Shown: positions 9,551-19,201, numbered from the stretch's first letter. The stretch is DNA of 64,000 bases from Sphingobacterium puteale (GCF_003627955.1 NZ_RBWS01000010.1:186001-250000), one strand, 5' to 3'. Program-made: numbers and translations. The notes: generated from the letters alone by a model not told the origin.

Positions 9551-9575
9551 AAGGGAACCAACGGTTCCCTTTTTT
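9551..9575. terminator. intrinsic terminator between convergent genes
   Basis: A 9-bp stem AAGGGAACC / GGTTCCCTT with loop AAC is followed by more T residues on the plus strand. The symmetric A/T flanks could also serve the convergent DUF1062 gene on the minus strand. It lies 50 bp after the stop of the DUF4965 gene. Confidence 0.85.
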
Positions 9576-9649
9576 GTGATAAGCTATAAATTTTATTAAA
9601 ACAGTTCCAGAAATTGAGACTATCTGTTTTCAGATAATCGAGGATCAGA

Positions 9650-10282
9650 TCAACCCGTTAGTAGACTTTGGTACTCTTTACACAGCACACTTTTAAGTTT
9701 TTTAAAATCAATTTCAATGCGATCTTTGTCTTTTAGCTTATGTTTTTTCTGTAGTTTTTTCCCCGCTACCGTAATTGCTTCTTGCGTGATGAGTTGATCG
9801 AGTTGTCTTGAGGAAAGGTTGAGACAGGTACGAATGAGGGATGATAGCCTAAGTTGAAAGTCAAAGGGATAGTCCACCTCAAATGTTAAGATCCTTTCAT
9901 TCAAAGACAGCAATTCATCGCTTGAAATCTGGTCATATTGTAAAGTATAGCTTACTGTGGTTAAATCGGCTTCCACCTTATTCTTTTTTCTCATTTCTTC
10001 GGAAAACGCATATTTCCAAGCCTGTTCTGTATCGTTATTTTGAAATTTGTTGAACAATATACTGTCTATTGCAGTCGGTCGGGTACGTGAAAATATGGTC
10101 AGATTGTATGTGCTGTCGCATTTTACACATCGATAAATCAACCATACGTCAACGTTTTTTTTCTGTGCATTTATTCTGAATTTTTCACTGCAATAAAATT
10201 GTTTGCTATCGCAGTGGCTACATGATTTCTTTAGTAATGGTGTATTGTTGGGACTGACAGCCCATATATATTTCTTTTGCAT
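9650..10282 (-). CDS. DUF1062 domain-containing protein
   Basis: A 210-residue cytosolic protein. The DUF1062 pattern is clear in the N-terminal half: 'KKSCSHCDSKQFYCSEKFRI', 'DVWLIYRCVKCDSTYNLTIF' and 'SRTRPTAI'. The two CxxC pairs probably bind zinc. The C-terminal 60 residues look like an S4-type RNA-binding fold ('NLSSRQLDQLITQEAIT', 'KHKLKDKDRIEI'). A role in RNA or ribosome metabolism is suggested by that combination but is inference. It is monocistronic on the minus strand; its end faces the terminator at 9551. Confidence 0.82.
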   Translation of the reverse strand: MQKKYIWAVSPNNTPLLKKSCSHCDSKQFYCSEKFRINAQKKNVDVWLIYRCVKCDSTYNLTIFSRTRPTAIDSILFNKFQNNDTEQAWKYAFSEEMRKKNKVEADLTTVSYTLQYDQISSDELLSLNERILTFEVDYPFDFQLRLSSLIRTCLNLSSRQLDQLITQEAITVAGKKLQKKHKLKDKDRIEIDFKKLKSVLCKEYQSLLTG

Positions 10283-10435
10283 TATTTATAGTCGTGCTTA
10301 ATATTCTTTGTCAATTTTTTTGATATTATTCACGATTTTTCTGCTATCGAAACACGAGGTTATGGATGGCCTGCATAGCAAAAAGAAATATTTGCTATAG
10401 CAGTAGGGTGAATAATAAAATCAAATGAAAACCTG

Positions 10436-10490
10436 TTTGGATAGGATTATCCAAATAAAAGAATGATTAGCCTGTGGTTTGTGAGGCTAA
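10436..10490. repeat. two adjacent small inverted repeats
   Basis: TTTGGATA / TATCCAAA (10436-10455, 4-base loop) is followed by TTAGCCT / AGGCTAA (10467-10490, 10-base loop). They lie between the stop of the permease gene (10571) and the start of the DUF1062 gene (10282), both on the minus strand. Neither has a convincing U-tract. They may form a factor-dependent terminator or an operator for the DUF1062 gene; this cannot be decided from sequence. Confidence 0.45.
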
Positions 10491-10570
10491 CTAAGCAACT
10501 ATAAATTTAAGAATTGTGTTCAAAACGTAATCGTTTGGTCTATATGCTAAGTTAGGTAATTAAATTGAAA

Positions 10571-13018
10571 TTATTCATCTTTTAAACTATTGACCGGATT
10601 TATACGTCCTACTTTTAGCGCATGGTAGAAGATAGTTCCAAATGCAATCAACATGCTGGCGATTCCTGCAAGTATAAATATCCAAGCCTGAATACTGATT
10701 CTGTAATTGAAGTCCTGTAACCAGGTGTTCATGGCCCACCAGCCAAGAGGACAGGCGATTAGAATGGCTATGAAAATAAGTTTTATAAAATCGGTGGATA
10801 GCAATTTTATAATTCCGAGCAAACTGGCTCCAAGAACCTTCCGGATGCCGATCTCTTTTGTCCGCTGCTGGGTCACAAATGCGGCAAGTCCAAATAAGCC
10901 CAAACAGGCAATAAATATCGCTAAACCGGCAAAGGTTGAGACAATAACCTGAGTCCGTTGTACATCTGCATATAACATGGCGAATCCTTCATCCAAGAAG
11001 GTGTATTGGATTTTTTGATTTGGAGAGAATTTGTTCCAAACATTCGTAATTTCCTGAATACTTTGTTCCAACTTGTCTGATTTAAGTTTGACGGACATCA
11101 TATTCGGGCTACCGCCGATAACCAGTGCCAGCGGTTTAACATCCTCATTACGCATGTTCCCAAAGATAAAATCTTCGACCACGGCAATGATTGTATAAGT
11201 TGCATAATTTCGAATTTTTGCACCGATCGGATTTTTGATGTTCAACTCTTTTACCATCTTTTGATTGACTATTATCGCCGCAGAATCTGTTGGCATGTTC
11301 ATGTTGAAATTACGGCCTTCGAGAATTTTGATCCCGAAGGTGGCGATATAATCATCATCAACAATCCAGTTCTGACCGGCTACACCCACGTCTTGATTTT
11401 GTCTACCATCGTTCCAAAATGAATTTCCGTTACGTTTTACGCCGTCCATGGTAACAGGTAGATAATCACCTATAGAGACAGAAGTCACACTGGACAATTC
11501 CTTTAATTCGTTTTTTAATAATCTTTGCTTTCCATCCAGAGTGCCTGTTCCTCTTAATATGAGCACCTGCTCTTTATTGAAACCTAGGTCTCTATCTAAA
11601 ATATAGTTGATTTGCTGGTTGATGACCAGGGTGCCGATAATCAGGATGATAGATGTTGCGAACTGGAAGATAACAAGTCCATTTCGAAACCAGTTGCGGT
11701 TAGATTTTAGGTTTACGTTTCCTTTTAACACGGCAATTGGCTTGAATTTAGAAAGATACATTGCGGGATAAATTCCAGATACAATAGCTATCGATAAACC
11801 AAAGATGACAAGGGTAGGGATAAAGTACCAGGTTGTCCAAGGAAAAACCAAGGATTTGCCGGCAATCTGATTAAAAAAGGGAAGTAGAAGTACAGCAAAA
11901 AATAAGGCAAATGCGATCGAAATTCCACTGTATAAAAAGGACTCCGTCATAAACTGTATAATGAGGGCTTTTCGACCGGAGCCGATTGTCTTCCGGACAC
12001 CAACTTCTTTTGCACGTGTAACAGCATTGGCAGTAGACAGATTGATAAAGTTGATCATTGCGATAATCAATATGAATGTTGCTATTCCACTAAAAATATA
12101 GACCAATCGAATATCTCCACGATTTTGACTTTCAATCTTATGCGTTTGCACGTCATTGGAATATAGATGAATCTTTTCCAAGGGCTGTAAAGTCATTCTT
12201 GCAGTATTCCAAACCTCTTCATTGACCGTCATCCCTGCTTTAATTATAGCGGGTTTATAATGATCCTGGATGTAAGATTTTGTGATTTTCTTTTCTAATT
12301 GTTGAATATCGGTCCCTTCTCGGACTTTAAAATAGGTTGTATAGTTGGAGGCCAGCCAATTTAATTTTTCACCTTCATAAGGTTCATGACCACTTAAAGT
12401 CATAAAGAAATCATATCCATATAGATTGGAATTTGTGGGAATATCATCGATGACTGCCGTAATGGAATACTCGTTTGATTTATCATTATTTAGATAGATG
12501 CGTTTTCCGATCGGATTTCCGTTAAACAGTTTTGCTGCTTTTCGCTTGGTGATTACAATGGTCTTGGGATTGTCAAGCGCATGGCTTAATGAACCGAAGA
12601 TTGTCTTGGTAGGGAAGAAATCCATGATCGCTTGATCCGCAAAACAAAAGCCTTCTTCAGAAAATAGTTCAGTATTGCCCGTTGTGGCGACTTGATTGGT
12701 TCCAGCACCAAACAGCGGGTTTGTTAGTAGTCTTCCGGAGGCAATAATTTCCGGAAATTCTTCTTTTAAAGTAGTGCCCGCTGGGGCAGGCAGCGATAAC
12801 CCTTTTAGAACAGTATTGTCTTTATTGACCACGCCTACGACCCTGAAAAGCAGGTTAGCATCTTTGTAGAATTTATCATAGCTCAGCTCATGCTTTACAT
12901 ACAAAACAATGAGCATACAGATCGCTATGCTAAAGGCAAAACCGCCTATTTTTATTAATGAGAAGAAGCGTTGATTTTTTAAGCTTCTCCAAGCAGTTTT
13001 TATATAGTTTTTTAACAT
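10571..13018 (-). CDS. ABC transporter permease, FtsX/MacB-type, two-domain
   Basis: An 815-residue inner-membrane protein starting 'MLKNYIKTAWRSLKNQRFFS', the typical start of the Bacteroidota family. There is one N-terminal membrane segment, then a MacB-like periplasmic domain (about 60-270). A three-helix FtsX module follows ('FINLSTANAVTRAKEVGVRK' and neighbours). A second periplasmic domain and a second FtsX module ('IACLGLFGLAAFVTQQRTKE', 'IGIRKVLGAS') complete it. Such permeases usually pair with a LolD/MacB-like ATPase, which is not present nearby, so the partner must be elsewhere. Substrate unknown; lipoprotein release, peptide export and antimicrobial resistance are known roles of the superfamily. 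Confidence 0.9.
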   Translation of the reverse strand: MLKNYIKTAWRSLKNQRFFSLIKIGGFAFSIAICMLIVLYVKHELSYDKFYKDANLLFRVVGVVNKDNTVLKGLSLPAPAGTTLKEEFPEIIASGRLLTNPLFGAGTNQVATTGNTELFSEEGFCFADQAIMDFFPTKTIFGSLSHALDNPKTIVITKRKAAKLFNGNPIGKRIYLNNDKSNEYSITAVIDDIPTNSNLYGYDFFMTLSGHEPYEGEKLNWLASNYTTYFKVREGTDIQQLEKKITKSYIQDHYKPAIIKAGMTVNEEVWNTARMTLQPLEKIHLYSNDVQTHKIESQNRGDIRLVYIFSGIATFILIIAMINFINLSTANAVTRAKEVGVRKTIGSGRKALIIQFMTESFLYSGISIAFALFFAVLLLPFFNQIAGKSLVFPWTTWYFIPTLVIFGLSIAIVSGIYPAMYLSKFKPIAVLKGNVNLKSNRNWFRNGLVIFQFATSIILIIGTLVINQQINYILDRDLGFNKEQVLILRGTGTLDGKQRLLKNELKELSSVTSVSIGDYLPVTMDGVKRNGNSFWNDGRQNQDVGVAGQNWIVDDDYIATFGIKILEGRNFNMNMPTDSAAIIVNQKMVKELNIKNPIGAKIRNYATYTIIAVVEDFIFGNMRNEDVKPLALVIGGSPNMMSVKLKSDKLEQSIQEITNVWNKFSPNQKIQYTFLDEGFAMLYADVQRTQVIVSTFAGLAIFIACLGLFGLAAFVTQQRTKEIGIRKVLGASLLGIIKLLSTDFIKLIFIAILIACPLGWWAMNTWLQDFNYRISIQAWIFILAGIASMLIAFGTIFYHALKVGRINPVNSLKDE

Positions 13019-13175
13019 AGCGATATCAATTATAAATAGATGACTATTTCATGTGAAAATAGAATTGCAATTGATTTGCCATTGTTTTAGTGTGTTGGTT
13101 TTTAGTTGTTTATGTTTTGTTGTTAGAGAGGGAGACTGTTCATATTCGAACATGTTTTTGTTCAGATGCGGACAA

Positions 13176-13802
13176 TTATACGCTGCAGTCAGCGCTGGCA
13201 AAATCTATAATCGTTAACCACCATTGTCCGTCAATTTTGGTGATATAAAAAATAAAAGTACCCGTGTCGCTGTTGACAATAATCCGTCGACTCCGGGTTT
13301 CGATACGCTTTACCCTGCTATAGAGATAGTCTAGTTCCTGCCTTTTATTCGATGTAATTTCTTCGCCGATAATGTCTGAATAGTGTGTTTTATAAAAATT
13401 AATAGATTCGGATAAGGTGTGGTATTTACCTTTATTGGCGACAAATATCCCTTTTTTATAGATTGTTTCACACTCGAAAAAAGGTTGATTGCTATAGGTT
13501 ATATTTTTTTTGGTTGTGTTTGAAATCTGATCCTGCGCCAGAAAATCTTGGTAAGGGTTGTTGATCGAGCAATCTGTATGGTGATTAAAGGAGATTTTTG
13601 GACTATATGTCCAACGATTATTGACTCCCAAAGTGGTGATGAAATAGAGACCAACGTCTTTGTTAAGAAGTGCATTAAAAGCGATGCTGTCTTTATTGTT
13701 ATAGGAATGAATCACGTGATCTACGATCTGGCGAACCGTACGGTGCTGTCCATAGGCAACGATATGGATGATACATGATATAACTAATATAATAGTACGC
13801 AT
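13176..13802 (-). CDS. exported protein of unknown function (third gene of putative LytTR-regulated operon A)
   Basis: A 208-residue protein with a clear signal peptide ('IILVISCIIHIVAYGQ'). The mature part begins 'RTVRQIVDHVIHSYNNKDSI' and ends with a beta-rich 'TGTFIFYITKIDGQWWLTII'. Helix-then-sheet layout and the 'GQWWL' strand resemble an NTF2-like fold, but I do not recognise the family. It lies 51 bp downstream of the preceding secreted protein gene on the same strand, consistent with one transcript running from 15817 to 13176. Confidence 0.75.
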   Translation of the reverse strand: MRTIILVISCIIHIVAYGQHRTVRQIVDHVIHSYNNKDSIAFNALLNKDVGLYFITTLGVNNRWTYSPKISFNHHTDCSINNPYQDFLAQDQISNTTKKNITYSNQPFFECETIYKKGIFVANKGKYHTLSESINFYKTHYSDIIGEEITSNKRQELDYLYSRVKRIETRSRRIIVNSDTGTFIFYITKIDGQWWLTIIDFASADCSV

Positions 13803-13853
13803 GGTCGATCACTGTTTTCTATTCGTTACGCTAAGCAAACTTGATACCATTAC

Positions 13854-14771
13854 TTATTTCCACTCACTTGCGACTTTTAGTAAATGTACCATAATATCTC
13901 TCTTTTCATATTTTTCAAACTTTTCGGATGTTAGTGCATTGCACAAGATATAATCCGCGGAACTGGTGTCGCTGTTAAAGCTATCGGTAAGAGCAGAAAT
14001 AGCTTTGTCGAATTCATAATAATTATTATAATCAGGTTCTTCGATAAGTAGAATGTCCTTCATTTTTTGAGTGTAATATTGTTTTACCTCTTCAGGGTAT
14101 TTCTTTTTGATTAGGGATAACAGATCTTCATGCCCCAGTTGAAATTGTTGTAGGGCCGTCTGATATTGTTTTTCGGTGTATAATATAGAATCTGTGGTGA
14201 TACCTTTTTGTTTATAATAGGCTATAAATTCGCCATCGGGTAGTAGACCATTCTCGATAAACCAGTCCAGGGTTTTGGAAAACCGTTCGTTTTCATTTTT
14301 GATGTTTTCAAAATTGCTGCTACTTGTTATCTGCTTTTTATAAGCTTGAAAGAGTGCATCCTCTACATTTGATAACGTCAATACTTGTTTATACTGCCCT
14401 TTTTCCTTTTTTATGAAAAATATATCTTGATAGTGTTTGCTTATATCGATAACCATTGGTACGAGACAAGAGAAAGGCTGATTAATATCATTGGAGAAGA
14501 AGCCTTCCTGCCCCAGATAATTCTTGATTCGTAGTGTCTGTGGTGTAGATTTGAGTTTATTGCGTAGGATAAACGCATTGCCTGAATCTATTTTATCCAT
14601 TTGCGTGTATGACTGCAAAGTATGGTCATTGTCCCAAATAGTGTCCTGACGATGGTTATTGATCGAAATAATCAAATCACTTTGCAAAATCGTTTTTCGC
14701 AAATTCAATTGTGCATAACTACTTGTAGCGAGTAATAGCAATAGGATGAGGTATAAACTTTGTTTGATCAT
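13854..14771 (-). CDS. exported protein of unknown function (second gene of operon A)
   Basis: 305 residues with a strong signal peptide ('LYLILLLLLATSSYAQ'). The rest is mostly helical and charged, with no family I recognise. Landmarks are 'LRIKNYLGQEGFFSNDIN' near residue 80 and an acidic, tyrosine-rich stretch 'IEEPDYNNYYEFDKAISAL' near residue 250. Its ATG overlaps the stop codon of the upstream gene by 4 bp (14768-14771), so translational coupling is likely. No catalytic motif was found. Co-expression with the paralogue-containing first gene suggests a shared envelope function. Confidence 0.78.
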   Translation of the reverse strand: MIKQSLYLILLLLLATSSYAQLNLRKTILQSDLIISINNHRQDTIWDNDHTLQSYTQMDKIDSGNAFILRNKLKSTPQTLRIKNYLGQEGFFSNDINQPFSCLVPMVIDISKHYQDIFFIKKEKGQYKQVLTLSNVEDALFQAYKKQITSSSNFENIKNENERFSKTLDWFIENGLLPDGEFIAYYKQKGITTDSILYTEKQYQTALQQFQLGHEDLLSLIKKKYPEEVKQYYTQKMKDILLIEEPDYNNYYEFDKAISALTDSFNSDTSSADYILCNALTSEKFEKYEKRDIMVHLLKVASEWK

Positions 14772-15817
14772 TTAGTTTTTTCTTTTCTTCTTTTAATGTG
14801 ATTGTACGATTCGTCAGGTTTGTCACAGCTGGCAAAAAATAGACTTGCGGCAGCGGTAGCTTTGGTGTCAAACTTATCTTGTTTGGGTACTAATGGCTCT
14901 TTGGTATATTGACGCAGATAGCGATCACCCTGATCGCGCTCTTGGTCATTATCCTCCGCGGACTTGCTGATGTATTGATTTGTCGCTTTGTCAAAATTAT
15001 ATTCTTCTAGCTCGGGATAAGAAATGTTATAGGCCGCATTAGAAAATATTGCAGTCGGCATAATGCTTCCAGCACGATCATATTCATTTTTCATTGCTAG
15101 TATTTCAAGCCAGCGCTTTTGAGTAGGGTCTGCTTGGTTTTCTCTTAAAAAGCCCTTTCTGCCGCCATAATTAGAAAGACTAATGGCGAGCTTTTTATCT
15201 TCAGTTAAATACAGGTAGGCACCGAAATTCGCCCGTGCTCGCTGTGGTTTATTATAGATTGCGATGAAGTCATTGAAGCGTTGGTCATTTTGATAGTGGA
15301 ATGTTTGGTATACCGGGCCAGCATCAAAACCTTCATATTGTACAGTGAATTTCAACTGTGGCATCGGGTGCGATTGCTCATAGATATAGGGGAAATCGAA
15401 ACAATTGGCCCCATCGTTGAAAACTGGTTGTATGCTGTCGTCTCCAAACTGTACAGAAGTCTTTCCCTCTTCGAAGCCTCTAAAATTGACAGATACGTCA
15501 TCTCCTAAAGTGGGGTTATGGCATGCATATAACTGAAATTGCGGTAACTGGTCTGGATAGAAAAGAAGATAATCTTTTTCAAAGACATAAGAGCCAAAGA
15601 CCATGGTAGCATAACCATATAACATGAATTTGCCGTCTTCAAAGAGACAGATGCCACTGAGGTCACCGTACTGTCCACTGATCGTTTTGGATCTGTCTTT
15701 ACCGGTCGCGATATAATGATTGACTTCTTGTGCCATAATATTTCTGGTTATAACAATAAGGATAGCGAAACTTATGATTCGTCTAATGCATGCGATATTA
15801 AAGAACGTATTTTTCAT
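14768..15817 (-). CDS. exported protein of unknown function, paralogue of the protein at 47180-48142 (first gene of operon A)
   Basis: 349 residues with an N-terminal membrane/signal segment ('FAILIVITRNIMAQ'). It shares a collinear pattern with the protein at 47180: 'DGKFMLYGYATMVFGSYVFE' corresponds to 'NKTFLIIAYGTLIKGTWKIE', 'YACHNPTLGDD' to 'YARKNPTIKDG', 'QPVFNDGANCFDFP' to 'QPLFNEDANCKDFP', and the near-terminal 'LFFASCDKP' to 'LFIASCDN'. Two cysteines are thus conserved, perhaps as a disulfide. Function unknown. The gene heads an operon whose upstream region carries the same direct-repeat promoter as the operon at 19295. The basic tail after 'ASCDKP' is absent from the paralogue. Confidence 0.8.
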   Translation of the reverse strand: MKNTFFNIACIRRIISFAILIVITRNIMAQEVNHYIATGKDRSKTISGQYGDLSGICLFEDGKFMLYGYATMVFGSYVFEKDYLLFYPDQLPQFQLYACHNPTLGDDVSVNFRGFEEGKTSVQFGDDSIQPVFNDGANCFDFPYIYEQSHPMPQLKFTVQYEGFDAGPVYQTFHYQNDQRFNDFIAIYNKPQRARANFGAYLYLTEDKKLAISLSNYGGRKGFLRENQADPTQKRWLEILAMKNEYDRAGSIMPTAIFSNAAYNISYPELEEYNFDKATNQYISKSAEDNDQERDQGDRYLRQYTKEPLVPKQDKFDTKATAAASLFFASCDKPDESYNHIKRRKEKTK

Positions 15818-15839
15818 GTACCTACCATTACTGATTTAT

Positions 15840-15911
15840 CAAAGCTAAGAAAGGAATGCTGGCCACAGCAGTGATATTTACAAATCGTAAATAGTTTTTA
15901 CGATTCGCAAA
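15840..15911 (-). promoter_or_regulatory. candidate LytTR-controlled promoter of operon A
   Basis: Read on the minus strand, CGAATCGTAAA (15907 to 15897) is followed after 9 bp by CGATTTGTAAA (15887 to 15877), a direct repeat with 20-bp period. After a further 29 bp comes TAGCTTTG (15847 to 15840), which fits the Bacteroidota minus-7 box TAnnTTTG. The start codon at 15817 is 59 bp beyond the second repeat. The same elements at the same spacing precede 19295. LytTR regulators are known to bind paired direct repeats about two helical turns apart. Confidence 0.6.
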
Positions 15912-15920
15912 ATATCAATC

Positions 15921-16346
15921 TTACGGATTTGATATGTGGTCTATACGCTCGTTTGTCGAAATAAAACTCATTGTATCAACTTTCGTTGCAAAAAAGAGCA
16001 AGGCCATGAGCAGGCATATTTCAATAACAAATAGTAGCCTGATTTTACCTACAGAAGAATAGCTTACTTGTAGCTTTTGATGAATTTTGGAAGAAAGGAT
16101 AAGCAGTAGAAAACTAATAATTGCTGTGCTGTAATAGGCTAGAATAAAACTCAGGTTAATATTGGCAAACTTGCCTAATAAACTAAAATAGAGAAGACAT
16201 AGCGTTGGAATCATAAGACAAGCAAAGGCAATCGTTTTTAATGATAATAGACCTCCTCCTAAAGGAGACTTTACGATGGTATTCCTAAGTAAGCGAGTTT
16301 TATCTTTTTGGTAAAACAGGAAAATTGCAATGCGGGCCAAATCCAA
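15921..16346 (-). CDS. small multi-pass membrane protein, unusual or disrupted start
   Basis: About 141 residues with four hydrophobic segments ('TIAFACLMIPTLCLLYFSLL', 'FILAYYSTAIISFLLLIL', 'LLFVIEICLLMALLFFAT' and the N-terminal one). No family recognised. The only in-frame start candidate is a TTG at 16346, which would cut the first membrane helix: the frame stays open upstream through 'NSDFILATIIAL' to a TGA near 16395. An ATG at about 16392 opens a different frame ('MIWLFFIFQ'). A one-base indel, or a non-ATG start, would explain this. It lies between the LytS-like kinase and operon A on the same strand. Confidence 0.5.
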   Translation of the reverse strand: MDLARIAIFLFYQKDKTRLLRNTIVKSPLGGGLLSLKTIAFACLMIPTLCLLYFSLLGKFANINLSFILAYYSTAIISFLLLILSSKIHQKLQVSYSSVGKIRLLFVIEICLLMALLFFATKVDTMSFISTNERIDHISNP

Positions 16347-16417
16347 TGCAATAATTGTGGCAAGTATAAAGTCCGAATTGAAATATAAAGAATAACCAAA
16401 TCATTGTCTTAAAAAAT

Positions 16418-18337
16418 TCAGGATGTAACAGGTATCTGCAATTTGACCAATGTCCCACCTTCAGGATTTTTCGTGATTTTTATGCTTGCTTTCCTGCCCA
16501 GGAGCTGCATGCGTTCGTGACTGATTGTTCCAGAGAGTGAGCGATGTGGAGTTTCTTGGATATTTGGTTCAGACTTCCCGCTATCAAGGATGTCTACCAA
16601 TAAAATATCTCCATCCAATTGGAAATGAATGTCGATATTGCCTTTACAGGTTTCGAGGTCGATACCATGTAATAGGGCATTCTCGACATAAGGCTGTATC
16701 AACATTGGCGGTAACATGATGGCACTCAGATCTTGTTCGTCTGGCTGTATAATACGATAGGTAAAAGCATCTTCAAAGCGCATTTGCTGTAAGGTCAGAT
16801 AATTTTCCAGTGTTTCGATCTCCTCATTTAAAGGCACCAGATTTTCTCGACTTAACTCCAGATTGCTCCGCAACAAACGACTAAAACGATTGAGATACTT
16901 GATGGCACTTTCTTTCTTATCTAATCGCACAAAACTCTGTACCGCTGCTAAGGTGTTGAAAATAAAATGTGGTTCCATCTGTGTGCGCAGTAATTGCTGT
17001 TGCAGCAGCACTTTTTCTTTCTCCTGGCTTAGGCGTCTTTGACGGAAACTATAGTATAGAAAGAATAATATAATAATCAATAAGATAAGACCCAAAGAGG
17101 ATATGGCCAGCCATAGGCGGTTTTGCTGCAACTGTAGTTTATTGATCTTAATGCTTTCATTCAATGTGCGAATGGACTGATCTTTGGCCTGTAGTTGATA
17201 CAATGCATTCATTTCGGCAATAGCTTGCGTGTTTTCCGAATGATAGACATTTTTCTGTAATTGAACAATATTATTTAAGACGGTTATTGCCTCTTCCTTT
17301 TTGCCCTGTAAACGGTAAAGCGCGGCCAAGCTTTTTTGAAAGAGTATTTCATTATGCGGAAAGATCAATTTAGGGAACTGTGTTCTAAGCTGTTTGGCCT
17401 TCACTATATATTGTGCTGCTTGCACAGGCTTCTTGAATAGCACATAAATTGCTGCGACATTACAGTAGTTTACGAATAGGTTATTCATTAATACCGTAGA
17501 CTCCTTTATATCGCCTGAGCTTTCATCAATTTCTATTTTAAGCAACTGATAATGTAATAAAGAATCTTGCTGTTTTGTTGTTTCAAAGTACTGTATTTTC
17601 GAATCGTATAAAAAACTGATATTATATTTATCTGGAAATGTACGGTGTAGATCTTCTAGTTTCTGGAGATAGGGAAGAATTTCTTTTGCAGGTTTCTGCA
17701 ATGCATTTAATACTTGAATCATCTGTACGAATACCCGCTGGCGATTGATGTGTCCCTCTGGGAGTGAATCTGAAAGCGGAAGTGCTGCCCGATTCATTTT
17801 TTCAGCAAGATTGTACTGAAATGAACTCAGATTATTTTGTGCCGCAGAGAGCAATATGGCTGATTTCGCTTCGGCAGAAAGTCCTGCGGTGCTGTCCGAG
17901 AGGACGATTGCAGCTGCTTTGTTGTAGTAATAGCCCGCTTCTCGTTCTTTTGCTTCGGCACTGCGGATATTGCCAATGCCATTGTAGATAAGTGCTTTGT
18001 ATTTTAGATTACCACTTGTGGGTTCGATCAATTCGAGTGCCTGCTCTACAAAAAAACCAGCGGAATCCTGCTGAAGCATGGCATATAAGCGGGCGGTATT
18101 GTATTTAACTTTTGCAAAGAATACAGTATCTTTTCTTACATCAGGATTTTCGCTAAGTTGCCGCCAAGCTTTCTTGAGCGAGTCGCCGTTTGTACGCGTC
18201 AACCTTATGTCTTCGAGCTCCTTTATCTGTGCTAAAACAGTATCATGATCTTGGGAAGAAAAAGGCGGTCTTTTGTCACAAGCTACAATATGTAAAATAA
18301 GCAGCAAAAAGAAAATACTTCGTAGCAGATATTTCAT
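16418..18337 (-). CDS. LytS/HisKA-7-like sensor histidine kinase with N-terminal helical-repeat sensor region
   Basis: 639 residues. The N-terminus 'RSIFFLLLILHIVAC' ends in a possible lipobox (C20). Residues about 30-380 are helical and TPR-like ('YNGIGNIRSAEAKEREAGYY', 'SLAALYRLQGKKEEAITVL'). One transmembrane helix (about 400-425) precedes the His_kinase domain with phospho-acceptor H457 in 'MEPHFIFNTLAAVQSFVR'. A HATPase region follows ('LPPMLIQPYVENALLHGID', 'GTLVKLQIPV'). It overlaps the response-regulator gene by 4 bp and should phosphorylate it. A sensor held by a lipid anchor plus a membrane helix would report on periplasmic state; the ligand is unknown. Confidence 0.9.
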   Translation of the reverse strand: MKYLLRSIFFLLLILHIVACDKRPPFSSQDHDTVLAQIKELEDIRLTRTNGDSLKKAWRQLSENPDVRKDTVFFAKVKYNTARLYAMLQQDSAGFFVEQALELIEPTSGNLKYKALIYNGIGNIRSAEAKEREAGYYYNKAAAIVLSDSTAGLSAEAKSAILLSAAQNNLSSFQYNLAEKMNRAALPLSDSLPEGHINRQRVFVQMIQVLNALQKPAKEILPYLQKLEDLHRTFPDKYNISFLYDSKIQYFETTKQQDSLLHYQLLKIEIDESSGDIKESTVLMNNLFVNYCNVAAIYVLFKKPVQAAQYIVKAKQLRTQFPKLIFPHNEILFQKSLAALYRLQGKKEEAITVLNNIVQLQKNVYHSENTQAIAEMNALYQLQAKDQSIRTLNESIKINKLQLQQNRLWLAISSLGLILLIIILFFLYYSFRQRRLSQEKEKVLLQQQLLRTQMEPHFIFNTLAAVQSFVRLDKKESAIKYLNRFSRLLRSNLELSRENLVPLNEEIETLENYLTLQQMRFEDAFTYRIIQPDEQDLSAIMLPPMLIQPYVENALLHGIDLETCKGNIDIHFQLDGDILLVDILDSGKSEPNIQETPHRSLSGTISHERMQLLGRKASIKITKNPEGGTLVKLQIPVTS

Positions 18338-19077
18338 TTGTCTGGGAAAAGCTGGGTTAAAATTATATTTCTCCGTCGTGATGAAATAGGTATTTCTTCT
18401 TTGTTTTTTAATACGATATACTCGGAGCGGTTAACGCCAGTTATATACTTGCGGTTTACCAGATAGGATTGATGGGTACGTAGGAAATATGGGGCGGGTA
18501 ACAATTCCTCATAATATTTCAGCGGTTTGGATATAAGTTCTTTGGAACCGTCACTCAGAAAGAAAAAAGTATATGGGCCATCACCTTTACAGTAGACGAT
18601 GTCATGAACAGCAACAATACGCACATTATGAATGGATGTCAAAGCTATACTTTCAGGTAAATCGCCATGGTGCATTGCACTTTGTGCCATATTTAGTTGT
18701 TGCATCCATTGCGGATTATTGTCGCTGCGACGACGGTAGCGTTCTAAAGCTTCTCTTAATTCAGTTTGGTCAACTGGTTTTAACAGGTAGTCTAGGGCAC
18801 CATACTTGATTGCTTTGATGGCAAAATGATTATATGCGGTGATGAATATGACGTTTTGTGGGATAACATGGAGTTTTTTTAGAAGATCAAAAGCTGTACC
18901 ATCCTTTAGTTGAATATCCATTAGGATCACATCCGGTTTCTTTTCTTCAATTAGTTTTACAGCAGTTCTGACACTATCGCTCCAACCAATTAGTTCTGTG
19001 TCGGTTTCCTCTTGTATAAGGTAACTGATTTCCTTACGGACAGCGGGTTCATCTTCTATTATCGCTACTGTTATCAT
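18334..19077 (-). CDS. LytTR-family response regulator
   Basis: 247 residues. The receiver domain (about 1-120) has acidic residues E8, D9 and E10, phospho-acceptor D54 ('DVILMDIQLKDG'), 'FITAYNHFAIKA' and the lysine in 'YLLKPVD'. The LytTR DNA-binding domain (about 140-245) has 'VYCKGDGPYTFFFLSDG' and 'FLRTHQSYLVNRKYI'. It is translated first and coupled to the kinase through a 4-bp overlap. The direct-repeat sites found at 15877-15907 and 19202-19232 lie in promoters on either side of this pair and are the natural candidate targets. Confidence 0.92.
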   Translation of the reverse strand: MITVAIIEDEPAVRKEISYLIQEETDTELIGWSDSVRTAVKLIEEKKPDVILMDIQLKDGTAFDLLKKLHVIPQNVIFITAYNHFAIKAIKYGALDYLLKPVDQTELREALERYRRRSDNNPQWMQQLNMAQSAMHHGDLPESIALTSIHNVRIVAVHDIVYCKGDGPYTFFFLSDGSKELISKPLKYYEELLPAPYFLRTHQSYLVNRKYITGVNRSEYIVLKNKEEIPISSRRRNIILTQLFPDK

Positions 19078-19201
19078 TTTTCAAACTTTTCTGTTCGGTA
19101 AAAATAATAATTGTGAGTAAAAAAAACTTATTCATTTAATATTCGTGCTGTTTTTTTCAATATATGATAGAGATCGTCAGTCGATATATTCAGTAATTTC
19201 A

